Origin: JBMNMS01 sp050953445
GTDB taxonomy: Bacteria; Bacillota; Clostridia; Peptostreptococcales; Anaerovoracaceae
Direction: 5' to 3'
Assembly (NCBI GenBank): GCA_050953445.1
Contig: JBMNMS010000002.1
Coordinates: 310,001-374,000, forward strand
DNA length: 64,000 bases
The notes under the pieces are model-generated. The model worked only from the letters and a program-made list of their open reading frames with translations, had not been told where the DNA came from and searched no databases. The position numbers and the translations under genes were made by a program. Below are positions 1-7,373 of the stretch, piece by piece. Each line of letters begins with the position of its first letter. The first letter of the stretch is position 1.

Positions 1-278
1 TCAATTTCCGATTTAACGCCCTCCTGTATATTCCAGGCCACCTCCGGTATCTTTACACCATAGTTCACTATGACATAAATATCCACATGAACACCTTTTT
101 CCGTAATGTTAATTCTCAGTCCCTTATGATAGGGGTCTTTGTTTAGAAAGTTTAAGGACAACCCTCCGCTCAAGGAGTGTACTCCTCTCGTGTTAAGTAT
201 GGATTGCATTATCCGCGGTAAAAGTTGCCCTTCTGAAATGCCGATTGCATCCGCTTTGTCATTACTCATCTGCTCCAT
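1..278 (-). CDS. Asp23/Gls24 family envelope stress protein, partial
   Basis: Only the first 92 or so codons are inside the window; the gene continues past its left edge. The translation begins MEQMSNDKADAIGISEG and contains the family signature VNYGVKIPEVAWNIQEGV, typical of Asp23/Gls24 (YqhY/AmaP-like) proteins, which are linked in Firmicutes to envelope or alkaline stress and lipid homeostasis. The ATG is preceded by AGAGGTGA at a suitable distance. It lies just downstream of spoIIIAH on the same strand, matching the common Firmicute order spoIIIAH then yqhY. Which paralogue this is cannot be settled from the fragment. Confidence 0.85.
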   Translation of the reverse strand, partial: MEQMSNDKADAIGISEGQLLPRIMQSILNTRGVHSLSGGLSLNFLNKDPYHKGLRINITEKGVHVDIYVIVNYGVKIPEVAWNIQEGVKSEI

Positions 279-354
279 AAATTCACCTCTACAGTTTTTT
301 AGTATAACAGAAACCGCAGAAAACTGCAACCGATTACATGGCTTGGTTTACCTT

Positions 355-987
355 CTAAAATTTTGGTTGTATTACTATTTGATCCGGATTTCTACCTGTT
401 TCCCGTACGACAATATCCAGTATTTTTGCCACATCGGATTTAGTCAATTCTTGTTTATTAACAGTCACGTTCACCGAAGTATCTGTTATGACCACAAAGG
501 CATCGATAAACCCTTTGTTTTCTAAAAGGCTTTCAATTGTATTTTCCTTTTCCATGTATTCTATTAGCTTTAGTTTTTGCTTAGTAGCATTGGTTTTCTC
601 TGCTCCATCCGGAGCCTCTTCAATTACCCCACTTAACATGGAGATAATCTCATTGCGATCCATGTTTAAAGTGGCCCTAAGCTCACCGAAATATGAATCA
701 GCATCAGACAAATCAGTCATTTCATCGGAGGTTACCAGTAGACCGGTCTTGGCATCCCCTTCCTTTTCATGGTTTTTACCACCGGATATGGCTGTCAAAT
801 TAAGACTATCCACCAAAACCTCACCATCGTGCTTCAATAGCTGCTGTTCCTCATAATTCACATAATCAAGAGCTGTTTCCAGATTTGCCGGTGGTGTGCC
901 AAAACGATTCCCGATAAAACCAACGCAGACCAATAGAACCACCATACCCGATAAAATAAATAATCTTTTTTTGTAAACCTTCTTCAT
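355..987 (-). CDS. spoIIIAH: Stage III sporulation protein AH
   Basis: This 210-residue protein has a short basic N-terminus, one membrane span at about residues 9-29 and an extracellular C-terminal domain (about 100-205) of the YscJ/FliF-like ring-building type. In Bacillus, SpoIIIAH sits in the mother-cell membrane and binds SpoIIQ across the intermembrane space, forming part of the feeding-tube channel. It is the last gene of the spoIIIA operon and has a strong AGGAGG site 7 bases before ATG. The identification rests on size, topology and position after spoIIIAG. Confidence 0.93.
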   Translation of the reverse strand: MKKVYKKRLFILSGMVVLLVCVGFIGNRFGTPPANLETALDYVNYEEQQLLKHDGEVLVDSLNLTAISGGKNHEKEGDAKTGLLVTSDEMTDLSDADSYFGELRATLNMDRNEIISMLSGVIEEAPDGAEKTNATKQKLKLIEYMEKENTIESLLENKGFIDAFVVITDTSVNVTVNKQELTKSDVAKILDIVVRETGRNPDQIVIQPKF

Positions 988-998
988 ATAATAACCTC

Positions 999-1448
999 CT
1001 AATTCTTTTCAAAAACCATCACATTAGTCAAAGGAATATCAAAGACAGCGGTGACTGCCCCTATTATATTGCTACGGACAATAGGACTTCCCGCTCCTTC
1101 TGCAGTTACAATAACTCCTTTTACCTGAGTGCTTTCCTTATTCTCCTTCCCGGCAAAAACAGTCGACACATCGTGGTCGTCCCGATAGGTAATCATGACC
1201 TCAACCTTTCCAACTCCCTTTATGGTTTCCAATATTTCAGATAGTTGCTTACCATGTCTTTGTTCAATCGTTTCCTGGGTTTCAGAAACGGTGCTCTTAC
1301 TCATCTGTGAAACTATTTGCCTCCTACCATCTCTGTCATTGGTAAGCACATTTAAAAGAACAAAAGCTGAAACCGCCACAAGAAGGATCAACAGTGCTTT
1401 TCTAAGAAGTTCCTTAACGTACTTATCGTCCTTTAATTTGTTCCTCAT
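999..1448 (-). CDS. spoIIIAG: Stage III sporulation protein AG
   Basis: The protein has 149 residues: a basic cytoplasmic start, one membrane span near residues 15-33 and a C-terminal domain ending NIIGAVTAVFDIPLTNVMVF, characteristic of SpoIIIAG. SpoIIIAG forms a large ring in the mother-cell membrane of the engulfed forespore. It is shorter than the Bacillus protein (about 229 residues), as clostridial homologues often are. It lies 11 bases upstream of spoIIIAH, as expected for one operon. Confidence 0.92.
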   Translation of the reverse strand: MRNKLKDDKYVKELLRKALLILLVAVSAFVLLNVLTNDRDGRRQIVSQMSKSTVSETQETIEQRHGKQLSEILETIKGVGKVEVMITYRDDHDVSTVFAGKENKESTQVKGVIVTAEGAGSPIVRSNIIGAVTAVFDIPLTNVMVFEKN

Positions 1449-1510
1449 TTTTGCATCCTCCGACTACTATATATATATTTTTTACTTCCCGCCTTATTCC
1501 GGAAATGTAT

Positions 1511-1684
1511 CTAAAAAATATCCAAAAGTGACCCAAAGGGGTAGATTATAGCTCCCAGAATCATTAGGGAAAAAATAAATTTCAGATACCTGCCCATCCC
1601 TCCCTCCGGTAGTATTAACTCTATAAAGGATATGGCGGCTACCATAATGAAGATGTTCCTAACCCATTCAACTACCCCTACCAT
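1511..1684 (-). CDS. spoIIIAF: Stage III sporulation protein AF, short form (two membrane spans only)
   Basis: The frame opening at the ATG that overlaps the end of spoIIIAE by 7 bases gives 57 residues beginning MVGVVEWVRNIFIMVAA and ending FGSLLDIF. This matches the two-helix membrane domain at the N-terminus of SpoIIIAF. Family members are usually about 180-200 residues with a soluble C-terminal domain. Here the stop comes directly after the second helix and only about 60 bases separate it from spoIIIAG, so the soluble domain is absent rather than frameshifted. An upstream in-frame ATG lies inside spoIIIAE and is unlikely to be used. Confidence 0.75.
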   Translation of the reverse strand: MVGVVEWVRNIFIMVAAISFIELILPEGGMGRYLKFIFSLMILGAIIYPFGSLLDIF

Positions 1685-2763
1685 GGTGCTGTACCCATGG
1701 AGATTAAAATGGTTAAGAAAATTAAAAATAGTATGGCAGATAGCAGTACCACCACGCCCATTATGATTACGGTATTGCCTACTTCGTTTAAACAATCTGA
1801 AATTATTTGATTACCTATGGGTTCTATTAGCACAGCCGCAACTTTATAGATTAATGCAATTGCCATAAGTTTTAGCAAAGGTATCAATAAGAGGGATAGT
1901 ATGGCAAGAAGCCCCACAATTCCTATGGCGTTTTTAATTATAGCGGCACAGGATAACACCATCTCAACAGAATCAGATGCAAATCCGCCTATTATGGGTA
2001 TAAAGTTATCCAATGAAAATCTTGCAGTTTTGATTAAAATGCCATCAGCCATTTTGGCGCCCAGTCCTTGCAGTGCCGTAAGCCCTGAAAAAAGCGTAAC
2101 TGCAAGGCCTACAACAAAAATCGCTCCATTGCGCATTAGCAAGGCTAATTTTTTAACATAATCTCTGCGGGTAAGACTATTCACCAGCAGAAATGCACAG
2201 GCTAGAAAGAGGCATGGCATAATTATTTTCTGAATGATAGTTCCAAAAAGCCCAATGACAGCAAGAATCACGGGACTGAGCAGGGCTCCTGTGGTTGGTC
2301 CACCCATAGCTATAAGTAAAGGAATCATGATTGGCAGTAGCATTTGAATCACACCTGCCATTTGATTGATCGTATTGCCACTCAAGGAGTAGACATCGGT
2401 TATATTTACGAGACATAGTGCGACAACCGTGCAATTACATATCATAGCACCTATTTGGGATACAGTGTTTTCTCCATAGGAATTAGTCAGGTTCTGCAAC
2501 ATCCCCATTATGATGCAAATTATTAAAATTTGTACACCTAATGTAAAACTGCTATGTATCTCGCTAAAAAATATATCCTTTAACCCATAGACAACATCTT
2601 CAATGTTGAATAGTGGTTCACCATCAATCATATTTTTTATCATCGTCACCAGGCTGTAATCGGGAAGTCCCAACTGATTCCCTATTCCCATCAGTTTGTC
2701 CAGTGAGGTCAAATCTAGGTTTTTTAGCTGTTCCTCCAATATCTCCTCATATTCCCTCTCCAT
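1678..2763 (-). CDS. spoIIIAE: Stage III sporulation protein AE
   Basis: This 361-residue polytopic membrane protein has a cytosolic-looking start (MEREYEEILEEQLKNLDL) followed by about six to eight hydrophobic helices. Family features include GALLSPVILAVIGLFGTIIQK and the IIGGFASDSVEMVLSCAAIIKNA region. SpoIIIAE is a membrane component of the SpoIIIA-SpoIIQ channel. Most homologues (about 390-400 residues) begin with a cleavable signal sequence. None is present here: the ATG lies two bases after the spoIIIAD stop codon, leaving no room for one. Product identity is secure; the missing leader is the oddity. Confidence 0.93.
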   Translation of the reverse strand: MEREYEEILEEQLKNLDLTSLDKLMGIGNQLGLPDYSLVTMIKNMIDGEPLFNIEDVVYGLKDIFFSEIHSSFTLGVQILIICIIMGMLQNLTNSYGENTVSQIGAMICNCTVVALCLVNITDVYSLSGNTINQMAGVIQMLLPIMIPLLIAMGGPTTGALLSPVILAVIGLFGTIIQKIIMPCLFLACAFLLVNSLTRRDYVKKLALLMRNGAIFVVGLAVTLFSGLTALQGLGAKMADGILIKTARFSLDNFIPIIGGFASDSVEMVLSCAAIIKNAIGIVGLLAILSLLLIPLLKLMAIALIYKVAAVLIEPIGNQIISDCLNEVGNTVIIMGVVVLLSAILFLIFLTILISMGTAPW

Positions 2764-2767
2764 TTAT

Positions 2768-3157
2768 TCACCCTCCAACAAGAGATTCAATCATATCAAG
2801 AACAGATTTCATAACAGGTATTGCCAAATAAAATATTAAAACTTTACCTGCTAATTCAACTTTGCCACCTATTGATGATTCCCCCGCATCCTTACATATC
2901 TGGGCTACGAAATCGGACACATATGCCACAGCTAAGATTTTCAAAAGTATAGGAAAATAGTATTGGCCATAGCTTAATCTTTCATATACAGTTAAAAGAA
3001 AATCAAATATCGAGGTAAGCTGGCTGAGGATATATCCAAAAATTATTAGCACTGTAGCAGTGACTATGTATATTGCAAAATGCGGTTTATAGTTCTTGGA
3101 AAGGGAAGATAATATAACACCGCAGAGGGCAATGGCCGCAATCTTGAAAATATCCAT
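2768..3157 (-). CDS. spoIIIAD: Stage III sporulation protein AD
   Basis: This 129-residue membrane protein has four hydrophobic segments and the FVAQICKDAGESSIGGKVELAGKVLIFYLAIPVM signature region of SpoIIIAD, including the conserved E-S-S-I-G-G-K stretch. It is thought to form part of the channel membrane core with SpoIIIAC and SpoIIIAE. Its length equals the usual family length. Spacing to its neighbours is 8 bases to spoIIIAC and 4 to spoIIIAE, consistent with translational coupling. Confidence 0.95.
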   Translation of the reverse strand: MDIFKIAAIALCGVILSSLSKNYKPHFAIYIVTATVLIIFGYILSQLTSIFDFLLTVYERLSYGQYYFPILLKILAVAYVSDFVAQICKDAGESSIGGKVELAGKVLIFYLAIPVMKSVLDMIESLVGG

Positions 3158-3165
3158 TTCATCAC

Positions 3166-3366
3166 CTAAAGTTGAAACATGGTTTTGACTGCTGAGAAGA
3201 ACTCATTTATCATTTGAATTATTATTACAAGGACCACAATGATTCCGGCCAGGGTAGTCATCATGGCCTGATCCTCCCTTCCCGCCCGTATTAATACCTG
3301 ATTGAGCACTGCTACTATTATCCCTATGGCGGCTATTTTGAAAATGATATCAACGCTGATATTCAT
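3166..3366 (-). CDS. spoIIIAC: Stage III sporulation protein AC
   Basis: This 66-residue protein has two membrane helices, starts MNISVDIIFKIAAIGI and contains the conserved Q-x-L-x-x-x-G-R-x-D/E-x-A motif (QVLIRAGREDQAMM). Size and sequence are typical of SpoIIIAC, a small integral membrane subunit of the SpoIIIA complex. It sits between spoIIIAB and spoIIIAD. Confidence 0.95.
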   Translation of the reverse strand: MNISVDIIFKIAAIGIIVAVLNQVLIRAGREDQAMMTTLAGIIVVLVIIIQMINEFFSAVKTMFQL

Positions 3367-3388
3367 TCCGCTCTCCCTTTCTTCCTGT

Positions 3389-3907
3389 CTATATCAAAAT
3401 TATTACTAATAAAATGCCGATAGCACTGTACACTCTTTGATATAGCCAGCCTTTTGTTCTATTGTCCTCAGCGGCCTCCTTTTCTCGTGCATCAAGGCTT
3501 TCCCTGGCCCTAAACAGAAGACTTTCCTGACCCGAAATGTCGGTGTGTCCTAATTCTCCCCCTATTTCAGCCAATGCCTTCAAATCATCCCTGGTCAAAG
3601 AGGTATCCCCATATACTTCGTGAACACCATGATTCCAGGCAGTGGAAAAATCATATATATATATGGACTGTAATCTGCTGCATACATTTAGGAAGAACAC
3701 CCCGGCCATGTTATCCGTCCTTTGACCTATACGGTTAAGCAAGGTGGCAAGAGGATCTCCTGTATAGGTCATTTCGTTTTCCAGCACTTGGATTGCCATA
3801 CTTAGATCCTTCAAATGGATGACCCGGTTACTAAAGGTTTTTGACCTCAAATATCCGGCTCCAATCCCCGTGCATATTATCAAAACCGATAGAAGAAGCT
3901 TCATCAT
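3389..3907 (-). CDS. spoIIIAB: Stage III sporulation protein AB
   Basis: The protein has about 172 residues. It has one N-terminal helix (LLLSVLIICTGIGAGYL), a soluble helical domain (FSNRVIHLKDLSMAIQVLENEMTYTGDPL...) and a C-terminal helix (VYSAIGILLVIILI), the layout of SpoIIIAB and of GspF/PilC-type domains. The start chosen is the ATG preceded by GGGGAGG about 10 bases away; a second ATG follows at once. Longer open frame upstream overlaps spoIIIAA and is not coding. SpoIIIAB is thought to be the membrane partner of the ATPase SpoIIIAA. Confidence 0.92.
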   Translation of the reverse strand: MMKLLLSVLIICTGIGAGYLRSKTFSNRVIHLKDLSMAIQVLENEMTYTGDPLATLLNRIGQRTDNMAGVFFLNVCSRLQSIYIYDFSTAWNHGVHEVYGDTSLTRDDLKALAEIGGELGHTDISGQESLLFRARESLDAREKEAAEDNRTKGWLYQRVYSAIGILLVIILI

Positions 3908-3966
3908 TTGACCATATCCTCCCCTTAGAACAATATTCTTCGGACAAGTATATATGACTGTGTTTG

Positions 3967-4854
3967 TTAGAATATTTTTTGATTTCGACCATCGAAAATG
4001 CCAGTTATAGTTCCGGTATGAGGGATACCTGACAAAAAAATTAAACGCTGAAATATCCCATCCTTTATAAAATGCCCGATTTTGGAATTCAGTACATCTT
4101 CGTAGTTGGAACCGTGAATGGTGGTCAAAAGCCCCACACCTGCGCATAGTGCGCTTTCAATACCGTAAACATCCTCCCCTTTCCCTATCTCATCTGTGGC
4201 AAGAATGTCCGGTGCCATGGCTCTTATTAACATGATCATACCTATTTCTTTAGGGCAGCCATCTAAAACATCCGTTCTTGGTCCCAGATCAAAATCCGTT
4301 CGCCCCTGATGGCTTCCTGCAACCTCTGAGCGCTCATCGCATAAGGCAACACGAAAACCCAGGGTGCTGAGATTCCTAACAAAATCTCTCAACAAGGTTG
4401 TCTTTCCGCATTTTGGTGGTGAAACTAACAGGGTGTGTAGAAATTGGCCCCCATCATTTAAAACATAGGGAATCAACCAATCGGAGATACCTCGCATTTC
4501 ACGGCATTTCCTTATATTTAGCGATGATATATCCTTTATGGATGATACTTGCCCATTTTTACAGACAACTCTTCCGCATACGCCTATACGGTGTCCGCCC
4601 TTTATAGTTATGTATCCCTTTGATAATTCTTCCTGATAGGCATATTCCGAATACTCGGTCATGGTGCGAAAGACATGTGCCACGAAGGCTTGGTCTTTTT
4701 TTTCACCCAGTGAAAATTCTTTGTTAGTCGTGCAAAGCAATACAGGCTGTTCTGATACTATTCTTATTTCCTCTATTTCATCAATTATTTTTTGTGGCAA
4801 CCCTGATATTAATGAACTGATCTCAACAGGTAACCTTTGAAGAATCATTTCCAA
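3967..4854 (-). CDS. spoIIIAA: Stage III sporulation protein AA, secretion-type ATPase
   Basis: This cytosolic ATPase of about 295 residues is related to type II/IV secretion ATPases. The Walker A motif is SPPKCGKTTLLRD (around residue 145). It is followed by DERSEVAGSHQG and the Walker B-like ILATDEIG stretch, all typical of SpoIIIAA. It is first in the spoIIIA operon and is believed to energise the channel. Start choice: ATGGAGGG lies 6 bases before a TTG codon, better than the sites before the upstream ATG (position 4884) or the ATG two codons later. The exact start is therefore uncertain by about 10 residues. Confidence 0.93.
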   Translation of the reverse strand: MEMILQRLPVEISSLISGLPQKIIDEIEEIRIVSEQPVLLCTTNKEFSLGEKKDQAFVAHVFRTMTEYSEYAYQEELSKGYITIKGGHRIGVCGRVVCKNGQVSSIKDISSLNIRKCREMRGISDWLIPYVLNDGGQFLHTLLVSPPKCGKTTLLRDFVRNLSTLGFRVALCDERSEVAGSHQGRTDFDLGPRTDVLDGCPKEIGMIMLIRAMAPDILATDEIGKGEDVYGIESALCAGVGLLTTIHGSNYEDVLNSKIGHFIKDGIFQRLIFLSGIPHTGTITGIFDGRNQKIF

Positions 4855-4954
4855 GCTATTCCCTCCATTTGGTTTTATCCTCATCTTTATTTACAAGGTA
4901 ACAATGCTTTGTTCTTAATTTTATGTGACTTGTCCCCATAATATGATAAAATAG

Positions 4955-4980
4955 AAAAAACGATTCATTGAATCGTTTTT
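4955..4980 (-). terminator. Palindromic hairpin between the AmmeMemoRadiSam genes and spoIIIA
   Basis: A perfect 12-bp inverted repeat (AAAAACGATTCA / TGAATCGTTTTT) with one central base follows the radical SAM gene. The minus-strand copy ends in a run of five T, fitting an intrinsic terminator for that operon. It separates it from the spoIIIA operon, whose mother-cell promoter should lie in the remaining 100 or so bases. Confidence 0.7.
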
Positions 4981-5017
4981 GAACTAACCTTTCACAAACT
5001 CCATATATAGTCACCAA

Positions 5018-5890
5018 TCAAAGTACATTCCCTACATATACATTTTTCAGATAGTTCCCGGCTATTTCTGCCAGACGGTGTATGGTAGAAATCTTGGTGG
5101 GGAATCCGGTGTTCATTTTATAGGCTGGGAAATACCTGCTGACATGAAGCGGTATTTTATCATTAATTTCTGACAGCCATGCTGCCATTGCTTTCATTTC
5201 ATCTTCACTATCATTTTTCCCTTCTATGATTAGGCAGGTAATCTCAACATGGCAATGTTCAACGGCGATGCGAATTGAATTTTTAACCGGCTCTATAGAA
5301 CCACCTATAGCACGATAAAAATCATTAGAAAAAGATTTCAAATCTATATTCATGGCATCAATATAAGGTAGCAATTCATTGAGTGGCTCTTCATTGATAA
5401 AGCCATTTGTGACAACTATGTTTTTCTGGCCTTGTTCCCGAATAAGCTTAGCACAATCCAAAACGAATTCGTAACCTATCAAAGGCTCATTATAGGTGTA
5501 TGCAACACCAATATTTCCGTGTGGAGCCATACGAACACTTACCTCTGCTATTTCCTCCGCCTTCATTTCCTTAAATGCCGGTTTAGACATGGATATTGAG
5601 TGGTTCTGGCAGAAGTTACATCTGAAATTACACCCATAGCTGCCTATAGATAAAATTTTGCTACCGGGGAAAAAGTTTCTCAAGGGCTTCTTTTCTATAT
5701 TGTCCAAGGCGATTGAGGTGACCTTGCCATAATTCTCAGAAAAAAGTATGCCTCTTCTGTTTGACCTGATGGTGCATATCCCACATTTCCCCGACTTTAT
5801 CTTGCACCTATGGGGGCAAAGGGTGCAGATTACGATGTCACTATTATTATCTGCCCTCAATTTTTCATAATACATAGCTTCCCTTTTCAT
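5018..5890 (-). CDS. amrS: AmmeMemoRadiSam system radical SAM enzyme
   Basis: This 290-residue radical SAM protein has the [4Fe-4S] cluster motif CNFRCNFC (Cys 87, 91, 94). Before it lies a second Cys-rich stretch at residues 22-39 (CTLCPHRC...CGIC), typical of this COG1180-like family and of pyruvate-formate-lyase-activase relatives. It overlaps the Memo-AMMECR1 fusion gene by 4 bases (ATGA). That linkage identifies it as the radical SAM member of the AmmeMemoRadiSam trio, whose biochemical role is not established. It is distinct from a true PflA because no glycyl-radical enzyme gene is nearby. Confidence 0.88.
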   Translation of the reverse strand: MKREAMYYEKLRADNNSDIVICTLCPHRCKIKSGKCGICTIRSNRRGILFSENYGKVTSIALDNIEKKPLRNFFPGSKILSIGSYGCNFRCNFCQNHSISMSKPAFKEMKAEEIAEVSVRMAPHGNIGVAYTYNEPLIGYEFVLDCAKLIREQGQKNIVVTNGFINEEPLNELLPYIDAMNIDLKSFSNDFYRAIGGSIEPVKNSIRIAVEHCHVEITCLIIEGKNDSEDEMKAMAAWLSEINDKIPLHVSRYFPAYKMNTGFPTKISTIHRLAEIAGNYLKNVYVGNVL

Positions 5891-7263
5891 GTATGTCTCA
5901 CCACCTGAAATCGTTGGATTTTGTAGTTTTCACAAGGGTCTATCCCGGCTTTTTGGCAAGCGATTTTTAGTTGTTCTTCTATCGTATCTACACCTGCTAA
6001 ATCAGGAAGTAACAACCCTCTTTTCTTGCCTTTTGAGACTATTACACCGTATTCTTTAGGGTTCAGGTCCTCCCTTATAGCGTCCTCTGGTGGTAATAAC
6101 ACGTCCACACTTATTGTGATGAAAGGAAGTTCACTTATTTCGATTGGTGGGAATCGAGGATCCATAGCGGAAGCTGATACAGCATTGTGAATTATTTCCT
6201 CACCTAAGTTTAATCTGGTAGGTTCTGTCGTTCCAATGCAGCCCCGTAACATCCCATCCTTTTTAATCGTCACAAAGGCACCAGCCCTTTGTCTGTATAG
6301 TTCGACAGGTGAATCGATAGGCATCCTCATTACCTTCTTCTTTTTCGTATAGTATTCAATAGATTGTCTTGCCAAACTCACCAGTTCATCCTCTGACCCA
6401 CGGACAACTTCGGCATCCTTTAAACTATTCTCTATAAATGTACGAAGGAAATCCCTTCCTTCATCATGGCCATTCGGTCTAAAAGTGGCTATGGCATATC
6501 CAACACCGAATCTGTCCTCATAGGAAAGAAGTTTGGGCTCGATTGCTGTACTATCAAGAGTGCCTGCCATTACCATTAAACCTGCCAACCCGCACTCAGC
6601 CCCCGCCTTCCTTAAGTTTTCATCTATTGCAAAAAGCTGTTCAAAATCGCCGGTACGTAGGGCATCGCATATTTTTTCATCCAGGACAGGTCCCTCCGGT
6701 GCAAATCCATAGGGGCCATCTTCTTTTAATCTATGGGAGAGATCTCCGCTGGCGACGATAACGGTAGGTCGTTTTAGTGATTCTGATACCTCCTTCAAGT
6801 ACATCCCGAATTGATAATGATCAATTTTTGAAAGGCCAGAAGATGACACTCTAATCAATTTATATTCTTTATACTTCTGATTGATAAAATGTAAGGGAAC
6901 TAAAACACCATGATCCAGCAAGGGATCCTCTTCACCAAGAGTCCCGCCGGGGAAACCTTCATTTTTGCAGACCTCTTCCAATCTGCTTACGAATTCCTGA
7001 TCATAATCAACCTTATATTTTTTATTAGCCCCGAATTTTGATAGGCTTCCAGTGGCCTTTGCTCCTGGTGATACATTTATATAGTCGGAATAAACATTGC
7101 CGTGGGGAGTAATTATTACTATCGTTTCTGGCTTGTCTTCAGCGATCATAGTGGCTACTTTTAAAAAATTTTCTATTGTGGACAGACCCCTTTCTCGACC
7201 TTGCCCCACCTCGGGTACGGCAAGGGGTGGATGAGGAACCGCATAGGCTGCAATAATAGACAT
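5887..7263 (-). CDS. Memo-AMMECR1 fusion (AmmeMemoRadiSam proteins B and A)
   Basis: This two-domain protein has about 458 residues. Residues 1 to about 265 form a Memo-like domain of the class III extradiol dioxygenase (LigB) superfamily, with AVPHPPL at the start and metal-site-like histidines (ITPHGN, DHGVLVPLHF, SGDLSH). Residues from about 285 to the end form an AMMECR1 domain (AGAFVTIKKDGMLRGCIGT...DPRFPPIEISELPFITISVDVL). The start is the ATG 7 bases after GGAGGTG; an ATG 15 bases upstream lies in that ribosome site. Both domains are widespread in archaea, bacteria and animals, but no reaction is established. Fusion plus coupling to the radical SAM gene argues for one pathway. Confidence 0.88.
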   Translation of the reverse strand: MSIIAAYAVPHPPLAVPEVGQGRERGLSTIENFLKVATMIAEDKPETIVIITPHGNVYSDYINVSPGAKATGSLSKFGANKKYKVDYDQEFVSRLEEVCKNEGFPGGTLGEEDPLLDHGVLVPLHFINQKYKEYKLIRVSSSGLSKIDHYQFGMYLKEVSESLKRPTVIVASGDLSHRLKEDGPYGFAPEGPVLDEKICDALRTGDFEQLFAIDENLRKAGAECGLAGLMVMAGTLDSTAIEPKLLSYEDRFGVGYAIATFRPNGHDEGRDFLRTFIENSLKDAEVVRGSEDELVSLARQSIEYYTKKKKVMRMPIDSPVELYRQRAGAFVTIKKDGMLRGCIGTTEPTRLNLGEEIIHNAVSASAMDPRFPPIEISELPFITISVDVLLPPEDAIREDLNPKEYGVIVSKGKKRGLLLPDLAGVDTIEEQLKIACQKAGIDPCENYKIQRFQVVRHT

Positions 7264-7340
7264 AATACACACCTCCATTCCAGCTTATTATATCATATAT
7301 TGACTGATAATTTAGAAAAGTTTTGCCCACACACTAATAA

Positions 7341-7360
7341 GACCTCCCTAACGGGAGGCC
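7341..7360 (-). terminator. Hairpin after the GTPase gene
   Basis: A short GC-rich stem, CCTCCC-TAAC-GGGAGG with extra flanking pairs, lies 14 bases beyond the stop codon of the cyclic-diphosphoglycerate-synthetase-like gene. On the minus strand it is followed by TTATTAG. It probably ends that transcript before the Memo-AMMECR1 gene. Confidence 0.6.
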
Positions 7361-7373
7361 TCCTATTGACGTT

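Noticed and set aside
3908..4147. N-terminal extension of spoIIIAB overlapping spoIIIAA
   Set aside because: The extension is out of frame with the conserved spoIIIAA coding sequence and has no family similarity; the start at 3907 has a strong ribosome site.
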